Shown: piece by piece, positions 1 to 11,800 of the stretch
Layout: the number at the start of each line of letters is the position of its first letter
Position numbering within the stretch: position 1 is the first letter of the stretch
Source of the DNA: Costus lasius
Lineage: Eukaryota; Streptophyta; Magnoliopsida; Zingiberales; Costaceae
Direction: 5' to 3'
Assembly: GCA_027563935.2 (NCBI GenBank)
Contig: JANVAS020000231.1
Location: 18,308,001 to 18,372,000 of the forward strand
DNA length: 64,000 nucleotides
Made by a program: the position numbers and the translations under genes
Notes under the pieces: generated by a model
Seen by the model: only the letters and a program-made list of their open reading frames with translations
What the model was told of the DNA's origin: nothing
The model's database searches: none

Positions 1-3000
1 CTGACGAAGCTCTTCTTTCAGAGCAAACTGGCTGAAGGGAGCCCAGTGGGAGCTCACGTGCTCAAGATGATTGGGCACAAGGAGGCTCTGGAGAAACTGG
101 GGCATACCATCAACCAGGAGCTTGCTGTGGATATTATTCTGCAGTCTCTCCCGCCCTCTTTCGATGCGTTCATCATTAATTTTAATATGAACAAAATCGA
201 TTGTACGCCGGCAGAGCTGCTGAATATGCTCTTGACCACTGAGGAAACTCTGAAGGGAAAGCCTTCAACCTCTATCTTAATGGTTCCTTCTAGGAACAAG
301 AAGAAGGGGAAGAAGGGCAAGGCCCCTGTCAAGAATTACAGCAAGGCTCTGAAACAGAAGGTGAAGCGGTCGAAGGACAACAGGTGTTTCCACTGTGGCC
401 AGCTGGGTCACTGGAAAAAGGACTGTAAAGCGCTCCAAGGAGATAAGAGGGGAAGCATCGCTTCTGGCTCAGGTATATTCGTGACGGAAGTCATGGTTTC
501 ATCTTCTTCTATTTCATGGGTGTTGGACACTGCATGTGGAGTTCACATTTGTTCAAATGTACAGGAACTCAAGAGAAGAAGGCAGGTGGGACAGCATGAG
601 GTAGACCTACGAGTCGGAAACGGGGCACGGGTTGCTGCTGTTGCTGTAGGAGACTATTTCATTACTTTACCATCTGGCATTGTATTAGAATTAAACAATT
701 GTTATTTTGTACCCAGTATTACCAAGAATATTATCTCTATTCCTGCTCTTGTCAGGAAAGGTTTTGCCTTTGAATGCAAGATTTCAAAGTGTATTTTGAC
801 TTATGATAATATTGTGTATGCAACTGGTTCAATTAACAATGGGTTATTCATGTTGGACATGGAATATTCTATACAAAACATTGATAATAAGAAAGCCAAG
901 TATGCTGATGACAGCACCTTGCTTTGGCATAGTCGTTTAGGCCATATAAACGAGAAGCGCATTAAGCGGTTGCATGATCATGGACTGCTGGGATCATTCT
1001 CCTATGAGGAGATTGATACATGCAAAGCTTGTTTAATGGGTAAAATGACGAAGTCACCTTTTCCTAATAAAGGTCAAAGGGCTTCAGGTTTACTTGACCT
1101 TATACACAGTGATGTGTGTGGGCCGTTTAGTAAACATGCCAGAGGTGGCTATCAGTACTTCATTACCTTTACTGATGATTTCAGTAGGTATGGTTATGTC
1201 TTTTTAATGAGACATAAAAGTGAATCTTTTGACAAGTTCAAAGAGTTCAAAAATGAAGTACAAAATCAGTTAGGCCGAAATATCAAGGCACTTCGTTCTG
1301 ATCGAGGTGGTGAATACCTAAGTCGAGAGTTTACTGACTATCTGAAAGAGTGTGGGATTATCTCACAGCTCACTCCACCAGGAACACCGCAATGGAATGG
1401 TGTGTCCGAGAGGAGAAATAGAACGTTACTTGATATGGTTCGTTCTATGATGAGTCAGGCTACTCTACCGTACTCCTTTTGGGGTTTTGCACTGGAGACA
1501 GCTGCAAAGGTACTAAACCGAGTGCCATCCAAGGCAGTTTCAAAGACGCCATATGAGTTATGGTATGGGAAACAGCCTAGCTTGACATTTATCAGGATCT
1601 GGGGTTGCGAGGCTTATGTCAAAAAGCTCGCCTCTGGGAAACTGGAGAGCAGATCTGATAAATGCATCTTTGTCGGTTACCCTAAGGAAACTAAGGGTTA
1701 TTATTTCTTCGATCCCAAAGAGAACAAGGTTTTTGTTGCTCGGACGGCCATATTTCTTGAGAAGGAATTTCTTCTGCAAGAGGCCAGTGGGAGAGAAATA
1801 AAACTGGATGAGAATCCAGAGGAAGGACAAAGTGCTCAAGCACAGTTGGATGAGCCTGAGCCGGTAGATCAGGTTATTGAACAACCTGAGGCTCAAATAA
1901 CACGGGAACCGCGAAGATCGGGAAGGATCCGTCGTCAGCCTGAGCGCTATGACGGAGTCTACATCATTGATAATGATGAACCCCTCACTTATGCGGATGC
2001 GGTCAGTGGACCGGAGTCAGCTAGATGGCTTGAAGCTATGCGAGCCGAGATGGACTCCATGTCAGATAACCAAGTCTGGGATTTGGTTGATCCGCCTCCG
2101 GGAGTAATCCCTATAGGCTGTAAATGGATCTTCAAGAAGAAGATTGACATGGATGGTAACGTGGTTACCTATAAAGGCAGGCTAGTTGCGAAAGGTTTCA
2201 AACAAATCTACGGGATAGATTATGATGAAACTTTCTCACCTGTAGCTATGTTTAAGTCTATTCGGATTCTTTTCGCGATAGCTGCATATTACGATTATGA
2301 GATCTGGCAGATGGATGTGAAGACAGCTTTCCTTAATGGAAATATGGATGAGGATGTGTATATGACACAACCTGAAGGTTTCACTAATCCATCAGATCGT
2401 CATAAAATATGCAAGTTAAAGAAGTCCATTTATGGACTTAAACAAGCATCTAGGAGCTGGAATATTCGTTTTGATGAATCAATCTCTGAGTTTGGTTTCA
2501 TCAAGAACGAAGATGACCCGTGTGTGTATAAGAGGTTTAGTGGGAGCGTGATTACATTCCTAATCCTCTACGTCGATGACATCTTGATCATTGGAAATGA
2601 TATTCCTGAACTGCATGCTGTTAAAGCATGGTTAGGAAAATGTTTCCAGATGAAAGATTTAGGAGAAGCAGCCTATGTATTAGGTGTGAAGATCTACAGA
2701 GATAGATCTAAGAGGCTTCTCGGGTTGTGCCAGAGTACTTACATCGATAAGGTCCTGGAGAGATTCCATTTAGAGAATTCTAAACGTGGATATCTTCCAG
2801 TCAGACATGGTCTGAATCTTTCGAAGAGTCAGTGTCCACAAACACAGACTTAGAAAGATGAGATGGACAATACGCCTTATGCTTCGGCTATTGGGTCCAT
2901 TATGTATGCGATGTTGTGTACTCGCCCAGACGTCGCTTACGGGTTAAGCGTGACCAGTCGATTCCAAAGTAATCCAGGTTTGGCGCACTGGATTGCAGTC

Positions 3001-3552
3001 AAGAACATTATAAAATATCTGCGGAGGACCAAAGATATGTTCTTGATATATGGTGGTCAGGAAGAACTCAGTATAGAGGGATATACTGACGCTTCGTTCC
3101 AGTCGGACCAGGATGATTTCTGATCGCAATCAGGCTATGTTTTTAGCTTGAATGGTGGAGCAGTGGTGTGGAAGAGTTTCAAACAGTCAACTGTTGCTGA
3201 TTCCACAACAGAAGCCGAGTATGTTGCAGCCTCGGAAGCATCCAAGGAGGCAGTCTGGATTCGTAAGTTCATGAGAGAACTTGGTGTCGTTCCTTCGAGT
3301 GCAGATCCTTTGGTTATCTTCTGTGATAACACTGGAGCAATAGCACAAGCAAAGGAACCACGGTCGCACCAGAAGTCCAAGCACATACAGAGACGGTTTC
3401 ACTTGATCCGGGAGATCATTGATCGTGGCGAGATCAAGATTTGCAAGGTTCATACAGATGACAATCTGGCAGACCCGCTTACCAAGCCTCTGGCGCAGCA
3501 GAAGCATGAGAAGCACTGTAATAATATGGGTTTGAGATTTCTCAACCATTAG
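1..3552 (+). pseudogene. gag-pol polyprotein of copia element A, two nonsense mutations
   Basis: The reading frame is open from base 1 and matches element D's ORF from its codon 112. Visible domains are the gag C-terminus, a CCHC knuckle (CFHCGQLGHWKKDC, near 387-430), protease (LDTACG, near 526), integrase with an HHCC region and the SDRGGEY and SERRNR acidic residues, reverse transcriptase with an intact YVDD (near 2569-2580), and RNase H. Two in-frame stops break the frame compared with D: GAG to TAG at 2851-2853 and CGA to TGA at 3121-3123. The true stop is at 3550-3552. All three open pieces share one frame, so there is no net frameshift. Autonomous transposition is unlikely, although reverse transcriptase itself looks undamaged. 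Confidence 0.93.
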
Positions 3553-3561
3553 ATTAAGTGC

Positions 3562-3571
3562 AAGTGGGAGA
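3562..3571 (+). other. Polypurine tract of element A
   Basis: AAGTGGGAGA lies directly before the 3' LTR, where plus-strand DNA synthesis starts. The same tract occurs in C and D at the equivalent place. Confidence 0.8.
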
Positions 3572-3572
3572 T

Positions 3573-5221
3573 TGTTGGGGTATGCCCTTAAGGCTAATGT
3601 TTGAGGCCTTTGGGATTGTAATAGTATCATGTAATAAACTGTTGTGTTTATAAAGGCATGGTTATTATTCAGGTTGTTACCTTGTCTGCTGTAATAAGTG
3701 TACTTCTGAATAATGTCTCAAAGCTGTTCAGCTAGGCTGACAGTCTATATGTCCTTAGTCGAGATATCTTGGTGAACATGAGACAGCCTTGATATGATTG
3801 AGACTAATATGTGTGCTAATCTTATAGGATGCTTCGAGCATGGAATAAGATGTAGACTCATGGGTACATTGGATGTACTGGACAGACCCTACTGGGATAT
3901 TCCATTGCTTGTCACAATGTGAATGATCCTTGTAAGCACCAAGTGGCACATGTCCTCTGACTTGAGATCACTTGTGTTTCTAAATGATGATTGTCATTAT
4001 TTTGAGGTAGTTCAATATCATTTGAAAGATAATGATTATAGACTATCTTGGATGGTGAGCTTGAATCAGGTTAGGGCTCTTGTGATAGATAAAGGATTGC
4101 CGTCTCCTTGTTCAAGGAGTGTGATGTTCTAAGGGGCCCCCCCGATATGAGATGATTGAGGAAGTATATGGCCATACCCAGATGACTATGTTCATCTGAT
4201 CTAATCATGCTCATCATATTGGAGTTACAAGCTTGACCCGCTTGTCCAATAAGAACATCCAGTGGCAAAGGACACATGTATGCCAAGTGAGTTGATTCAC
4301 ACTTGTGCTGTGGTTTGGGTGTAGTCTTGGAAGACTCTTTCCTTTATATCGGGAGACAGTGATGTGTTGCTAGATACCCCTCACTGATCGTGATAACGTA
4401 AGTTATCGTTACCGACATTTAGAGGAAACCCTCAGGGTCGCACAATTTGATGATATGGCTTACTTAAGTCAGATCGTGTGGACTGAACTGTTTAGACTCA
4501 GTTTAAACGAGTTCAGACTCTGATTGTAAGTGAGATCTAGTCTGATCATGTTTGATTGATTGGGGCTTGAGATCGGTAAGCTTCGATCGAGAGTATGCAT
4601 GCTAGATCGAAGAGATCAGGAGCATCAAGAGATGAACGGTTAGATCTTGAACCATTTGGTTCAAAGAGATCTAGACCATGGCTTGGGCTGGTTTAATGAA
4701 CCAAATTGGGTTGAACCTAATTGACTTGAACCGGTTCACATGGGTGAACGTATGGTTCAAGGTGTAAAGGCTTGTTGGGCGGTTTTTCCTTCAAGTGAGC
4801 GCATGGCTTGAAAACCTTCCATTTATGGAAGTGTAACGCCATGACTTGATTGGAGAAGGCTTAACGCAAATCGGTTTTACTGAATGGTCATCTTCGTTGG
4901 ACGAAAGAGGATTCTTCGAGACGGTAGCTCTCGGCCAAGCGCATCTCAACACACGACAAGGACATTGGGATCTCTTGCTAGCACAAGGAAGATCCTAAAG
5001 GGTAGCCACCCCTCATCTTGTGTGTGAACTTGAAGAGGAGACCTACTTTGATCTCTTGCTTCCAAGCCGCCACCCTCTTCATGGCTTTGGTATGAGTTCT
5101 CATAACTTCAAGTTGATCATATAGTTATCATATTCGATCTTGTTTAGAAACCCTTTTCGCCATGCTTGTTAGAATCGCAAGTTTAGGGTTTCTCCCCCCT
5201 TTTGAACTAGGGGTTCCTTCA
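3573..5221 (+). repeat. 3' LTR of element A (1649 bp)
   Basis: The LTR starts TGTTGGGG after the polypurine tract and ends in TTCCTTCA. It is closely similar along its whole length to solo LTR B (43182-44829), which fixes both ends because B has clean target duplications. A TATA-like TTTATATC near 4342-4349 sits in a stretch shared by every LTR of this family here. The last few hundred bases differ clearly from the LTRs of C and D, so A and B form one LTR subfamily. Confidence 0.92.
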
Positions 5222-6987
5222 GAATTCACCAAACAAAGAAGGAATTCAGCCACAACAAAAATGGCAAGTTTCAAAGCCATGCATCGCCCATTACAAACAA
5301 GGGAAGACACTCAAGGAAAGGATTTCGAATTTGAAAGCTTCAGCCCCAAAGGAATTCGCCCAAACCAAAGAAGGAAGGAAAGCTATCACCTAGCCGAACA
5401 TGCAAGCAAGTCTACAAGAAAATTCGAACACACCATCTCTACAAACAAATAAGGGAAGTTTTCAAGTCAAAACACAATCAATGGAGCATTGCCTCGACAA
5501 AGCATTGAAGACAATAATTTCTTTCTTATTTTGATCTTTTGTAACGTTAAGGAGAAGCTCTACAAAACTTGTAATCGCATGTAAGTTGATTAGCAAGATT
5601 TGATAATGGAATTGTCGATTAGTTGCCTAGCAACCTTGGGTGCTTGTGTCGCCCTCCCCCTTTCCCCTTCTCATCTGAGGTGCTTGTGTCACCTATCTCC
5701 CCTTCTTCCCCAAGGGCCAAGGTTCCCTTCGCTAACCGTTTCTTCAAAGACATCTCCATCAACTTGGCGCTTGGATCATCTTCTTTAACCAACAAGGGGC
5801 GCACCTCCATCTTCTTCAACCTCTTGTGGCGCATCTCCATCAACATCTCAACAAGTGACGCATCTTCTCTTCAAAGGATCTTTTCACCTTCTTGGCGCAT
5901 CCACATCCTCTTCACCAACCCTTGGCGCATCTAGTCCATCTCCTTCATCAACACTTAGCACAAAGACCTTCAACCCCTCTCCAAGGATCCACAACTCCAA
6001 GGGAACCTCCATGGATCAACTCCTTCAAGACATATAATCGGCCAAGCCTCTCTAACTTGACTCTATTGTTTATTTGCTTGGTTTACCTTTGCTTAACTTG
6101 TTAAATCTTGTAGGTGGCGCAAGGGAGATCATCTTCTCACCTCAAGGGATAATCAACCTCAAGTGGCGCATCTTCAACCCTCAAGACCTCAACCACTCTT
6201 GCTTGGATAATCTTCAACCGAAACTCTTCCCTTCAATCCTAGTTTGCATTTAATACTTATTTGATTTATCTCATCACTAATAGACTTCATTTGTTCCTAG
6301 AAGCTCTCGACATCAAAGGGGGATCCACAAGATGAGACATCTTCAATGACTCAACCATGTCCGAGACTTGAAGAGTCTTCTTCCATCCAAGACTTGGCGC
6401 CCCTTCAAGCAATAGGCCCTTTAGTTGTTAATCATTAGGTTTAGTAGAATAACTTAGTTACTCATGTTAGCAAGAGGAATTTGGAAGATTAGCTTCCCCT
6501 CTTGATCTCTTTGTTGTAAAAGGACTTTGCACATTAAACCCTAATTTTATACTCACACATGTGTGAGTTTGTTGTGTTGGTGTGTTTGTAATGAAGCAAC
6601 TCCTTCCATCAGAGTAGGACCGTTGAAGATCAGGAAGGACGATCCTTCTATTCTCAAGGATCGCACGGTGAGCGCTTCTTTACAATATTGTCTTTTAATG
6701 TTTTAGAAATGCATGATTAGCCATAGAGTAGTTAACCACATGTTTAGTTATAGTTTGTTTATAAGGGCATGCTAGTTGCAATTTATTTTGTAGTTTATAA
6801 TTGCATGTTTAGGTCTAAAATTATCTAGCATATAATTTAGTAGCATATTAATCTTCAGTTTTATTTAAAATACCAAAAACATATTTTGAAAGCCCCGTTA
6901 GATAACCTTGCATGCTAGCTTATTTTCCTTAGATTCATGTTTTCATGCTAGCCCAAATTGCATGCTCCCCCCCCCCCCCCTACATCA
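5222..6987. other. Unassigned non-coding DNA, probable retroelement LTR or leader
   Basis: No ORF with recognisable similarity is present. The stretch is rich in GGCGC words in phrases such as TGGCGCATC (about eight between 5760 and 6400). It contains a short palindrome ACACATGTGTG near 6554 and ends with a run of 14 C at 6967-6980. It borders A's 3' end on the left and the broken 3' LTR of H on the right. The GCGC words resemble those in several LTRs and leaders of this window, so I suspect a retroelement, but no LTR pair or primer site was found. Confidence 0.5.
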
Positions 6988-8011
6988 GATTTTAATCATC
7001 ACAAAATGTTGCTGGAGTCTTCACTTGATTAGCGAATGAACAATTTCTGCGCATAGTGGCCCTGTACAAGTTTTACATCGAAGCATGCTTGATATTTGCG
7101 TTGGGTCCGGGGAATGAATCTAACGATTCCCCAGGGACAGAGGTAAGTGAAATCCATGTAGTTGTGTAATGCAATGTTAGTTCAAGTCTCGGCTAAGAAG
7201 AACAGAGACAATGATTTTTGTGGAGAACACTCTCATAGCAAGCTCTTGATAAAACAACTAGGCAATTCATCATCTCCAGTTAGGCAATGGTAAAGCAGGT
7301 GCATAGAACTAACCGGTATACATGCGATTTTATAGCAAATGTTTGTCCATTCTTGCCATTCATTTTATACGAAGATTTGACAATCGGTTATAGTATTTTG
7401 CAGGCCTATCTGTGCTGAAGGAGTGTAACAAGTATCAATCTCTCTTGGGTGAGAAAATTAATGTAATGTCTCATTTACCGATTGAGGGTCGTAACAAATG
7501 TAACATTCTTCTCGTCATGATGTGCACGTGCCTCGCATGGATGAAAGTTTTCTTTTTTTTTCTTTCTTTTGCACTTGCTGATGTTTGGCTGTTGTTGTTG
7601 TATGAGTCAAAATAGATTTATTTTTGCATGAGTCAAAAATGGATTTTTTGTCATGAGCAGTTGTGTAAGATCCCTTCAGTCACATGATCTTATCCATAGT
7701 CAAAATAGATGTTGACTTCACCTAACCAGCTGTGTGAGACCTCCTTTTCTATTTTAGACTTCGATCGTTCATGTATGATTTCCTCCAAGTTTGCTCTGGT
7801 CAAGCACTCCCTGGTTCTTGATTCCATCAGCTTTGTTTGACTTGACACCTACATGTTAAACCAATATACAGATTGATCGATCTTTAGCAGCCGTCCCCGA
7901 GTAAAGAAACCGAGATCAGGCATTTATACTTCGCTTGAACTGGTCATCAGGAGATTCATTTTGGCTATTTCTAGTTTAGCATGCATTTAGGTGAAATTTC
8001 ATGGTTCAACA
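6988..8011 (-). repeat. Truncated 3' LTR of element H
   Basis: This stretch is nearly identical to 20997-22021, the start of H's 5' LTR. Its right edge, read on the minus strand, begins TGTTGAACC, a normal TG start. On the left the match stops abruptly at GATTTTAATC, beside TACATCA and a C14 run. The remaining roughly 4.4 kb of LTR (the equivalent of 16578-20996) is absent from the window's left part. Confidence 0.85.
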
Positions 8012-8830
8012 AATGCCCCTCGACGGATTTTGTATAAGCCAGAAGCGCGTACAAATCCGTCGAAAAACGTTTTTACTTCAGATATACCTTATCCTTACAA
8101 CAATGATCTTGGGATCCCTTTTTGGTGAAGAAGTGGCAAAGCTTTTATCGAAAGGGCGCCTAACACAGTAGATTCGCCTCCTCTACCGTATTCCTCTTTT
8201 GTATCCTGTATTTGAATCCCCAAGCCTTTGCAATGTGCTCTTTTTATTACTTGCTGATTTTGGATTGTAACTTGCACTTGTCTGAGAACGGTCTGTTTCA
8301 TTGATCGTGACTTTTCTTTAGCAGGTTGACTTTTTTTATCAAATTCTTATCACTTGCATAATGTCATGTTTGTGTCATCAAGTTATTGTCTAGCAGGATT
8401 GCACATGCTGTATTGGGGGGGGGGGGTGTACATCATATGAATCTACTAAGCAGGAACAACAAAACTTCGCCCATGCCAATTGGGAGGGAGCGTGCGCACC
8501 CCAAACAGGGGTTGGACCTCAGCAAAGCATCGATGTCGTGAGACACAAAAAAAAATGATTCTGCCTCCACTTTGCTTGACTTCTGAGAGGAGGCTAGCGT
8601 GGATAGAAATTCTTCATCATCAGGGAACACTCAAGGTTTTTTTGTTTTTTTTTTTTGTTTTTTTTTTGTTTTTTATTTGTTTTTTTTTTGAGAGAGAGAA
8701 ACAGGCGCGAACCTACACTTCCATCATCCACCTAGGGTGAATGCTCACATGAGGAAGCCACACAGTTTTAACGAACGGTCAACTAGAAACAACCTCGATA
8801 TTCTTGGTTTGTCAAGATTTCATTTGCGCC
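8012..8830 (-). other. 3' non-coding region and candidate polypurine tract of element H
   Basis: This lies between the pol stop codon and the 3' LTR. The minus-strand sequence GTCGAGGGGCATT just before the LTR is the likely polypurine tract (8012-8024). A run of 12 G at 8415-8426 and T-rich tracts around 8638-8690 are simple sequence. No further gene is seen. Confidence 0.6.
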
Positions 8831-11800
8831 TTAAACATGGTATTTCTTTAAGAAGCGGCCATTAGTGGGCGGCATCGGATGTGCCCCATCTTGATTTATC
8901 AACTGGTAGGCTCCTCCCTCGTAAACTTTTCCAATCACGTAAGGTCCTTCCCAATTCGGATTGAACTTCCCCTTTGCCATCTTGTTGGATATGATGGGCC
9001 GCCTCACTGCTAGGACAAGATCTCCTTTCTTGAAAGTGCATTCTCTGGCTAACTTGTCATACGCCCTTGCCATTTGCGCTTGGTATAGCTCTAGGTTTTG
9101 CTGCGCAATCAGCCTTTGCTCATCAAGTGTGTCCAGTTCATCAAGACGTAACTGAACATTTTCATCCATTGTCATGTCACATTGCATTGCCATTCTTAGC
9201 GAAGGTATTTCGACCTCGAGTGGAAGCACTGCCTCGACACCGAAGACTAAGGAATAAGGTGTCGATTGCGTGGGTGTACGATACGTGGTTCGATAAGCCC
9301 ACAACGCTTCCACTAGCTTTTGATGCCACTCCTTTTTGTTCTTCGAAACGCTCTTCTTGAGCAGCTTGCATAGAGTTTTATTGAATGCTTCAGCTAATCC
9401 ATTCGCTCTTGGATTGTATATCGAGGAGTACCGCCAATCAATTTTATGATGCTCTGCAAATTTGTAGATCAAGGCATTTTTGAAGGCCAAACCGTTGTCG
9501 GATATGATCCTTCTAGGGGTTCCAAAACGACCCAATACATTCCCGCGAAAGAAATTGACGACATTGGTGGCCTTGACTTCTTTTAATGGGATGGCCTCCG
9601 CCCATTTGGAGAAGTAGTTTGTTGCTGCGAGTATAAATCGATGCCCCAGAGAAGAAGGAGGTTCTATTGGCCCTACTATATCCGTCCCCCATATTTCGAA
9701 CGGCCATGATGAAACCGTCGGATGAAGAGGGTTAGGGTGCTTATGAATTAAATCTCCATGCACTTGGCACAAATGGCAGGTCTTTGCGCAGTTTATGCAG
9801 TCTCGTACCATGCTTGGCCAGTAGTACCCCAACCTCTTAATCTTAAGATACATTTTGGGTCCTGATTGGTGGGCACCACAAAGACCGGAATGGACTTCAT
9901 ATAATACGTGAGCGACCTCATCCATTGCGATGCACCTGAGCCATAGTTGTTCGTACGATCGACGATACAGCGTGTCATTCACAAATGTATACCGAAGGGC
10001 CCATTTTTTCAATTGTATTCTTTGAGTTTTATCTTCGGGTATAATACCACTTTTGAGATAGTTGACGAATGGCTCCCTCCAGTCATGTTCTTGCGTGGGG
10101 GAGATTGTCATAGCATTCGTTACTTCTTTCTTGTCGACGTTATCATTTTCGGCTGGTGCGATCAGCTTCCTGTCCCTGATCATAATATTGATTTGGTCAA
10201 TAGATGGTCCAGCTAGTTCTTTGGCAAACTTTGCTAGTGCATCTGCTCTACCATTAGGAGCTCTAGCGACGCAAGTCAAAGTGACGTGCGGTACTTTCTC
10301 CATGAGTTCCACAGCCTTCGTATGATATTTGTGCAATTCCATTTTCTTGACTTGGTACTTACCTGTCACCTGCTTAACAATGAGCTGGGAGTCACCGTAT
10401 ATATGCATTCTTTCAATTCTCATCTCCAGCGCGAGCTCGAGCCCAGCGATTAAAGCTTCGTACTCAGCTTCGTTGTTGGTACAGGGACCAGTGAGGGCTA
10501 AGGAGTAATGCAATATTCCTTTTTTCGGGGTGATGAATACCAGGCCGATCCCTGACTTTACTTTCGAGATATTTGGGGGAATAGCTGGTTGAATTGAAGA
10601 CGCCCCATCGAAGTAGAGTTCCCAATATCCATCGTCGGTTTCGGTATTTAATATTTCCTCGTCTGGAAGGTCATAACTCAGAGGAGAGTCGTCGGGGACA
10701 GGATGAGCTGCTAAGAAATCGGCGAGGATTTGCCCTTTTATTGCCTTCTGCGACACATATGTGATGTCGAATTCTTGGAGTAGGATGGCCCATTTAGCCA
10801 ATTGTCCTGTCAAAGTACGCCTCGTCATCAGGTATCTTAAGGGGTCTACTCTTGATATGAGACGAACCTCATGTTCAAGGAGATAGTGTCTTAATTTCTT
10901 AATGGCAAATATCAATGCCAAACATTGTTTTTCAATTGGAGAGTAGGAATGCTCTGCTCCTACGAACATTCGGCTGAGATAATACAAGGCGGTCTCCTTC
11001 CCTTCATCATTATTCTGGGCCAACAGTGCTCCCAAGGATGCCTCCAATGCCGTGGTGTATAAGATGAGTGGCTTTCCGGTGATAGGTGCCCCAAGGACTG
11101 GTGGATATGAAATATATTCTTTGATATTTTTGAAAGCACTCTGACACATGTCGTCCCAAATGAATGGAGCACTCTTCTTTGTTAGTTTCAAAAAGGGATG
11201 GATTCTCCCGGATAAGTTGGAAACGAACCTCCTAATATAAGCCAATCGTCCTTGAAAGGATCTAAGCTCCTTAAGATTCTTTGGGGGCGGCATGTCTTTG
11301 ATCGAACTTATCTTCGCAGGATCAATTTCAATTTTTTTGTGTTTGACCACGAAACCCAGGAATTTTCCAGATGATACTCCGAACGTGCATTTGAATGGGT
11401 TCATCTTGAGGTTGTACTTGCGGATGCGAGTGAACACGGTCCTCAAGTCCTGACAGTGCTCTGCTTTAGATCGCGACTTAACCACCAAACCGTCCATGTA
11501 GCACTCGACGAGTTTGTGGATTAAATCGTCAAAGATCTTAGTCATTGCGCGTTGATACGTTGCCCCAGCGTTCTTTAACCCAAATGGCATAACGGTATAG
11601 CAAAAGATGCCGATAGGCGTACGAAATGCAGTGTGCTTCTCGTCTTCAGGCGCCATTTTAATTTGATTGTAACCAGATGACCCGTCCATAAATGAGAACA
11701 CTTCAAAGTTTGACACCGAGTCGATCATTACTTCTGTCACAGGGAGTGGAAAATCGTCTTTGGGACACGCGTTATTCAAGTCTCTGAAGTCCATGCAGAT

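Larger units (their letters stand above)
1..5221 (+). mobile_element. Element A: Ty1-copia (Angela/Tork-like) retrotransposon, 5' part outside window
   Basis: The element holds gag-pol from codon 112 onward, a polypurine tract and a complete 3' LTR. It is the same family as elements C and D, where the full structure is visible, so about 111 gag codons, the leader and the 5' LTR lie left of the window. Order gag, protease, integrase, reverse transcriptase, RNase H identifies Ty1-copia. The LTR start TGTTGGGGTATGCCC resembles Angela-type LTRs, as I recall that family. The bases after the 3' LTR are GAATT, the expected target duplication, but the left copy is not in view. Confidence 0.95.
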
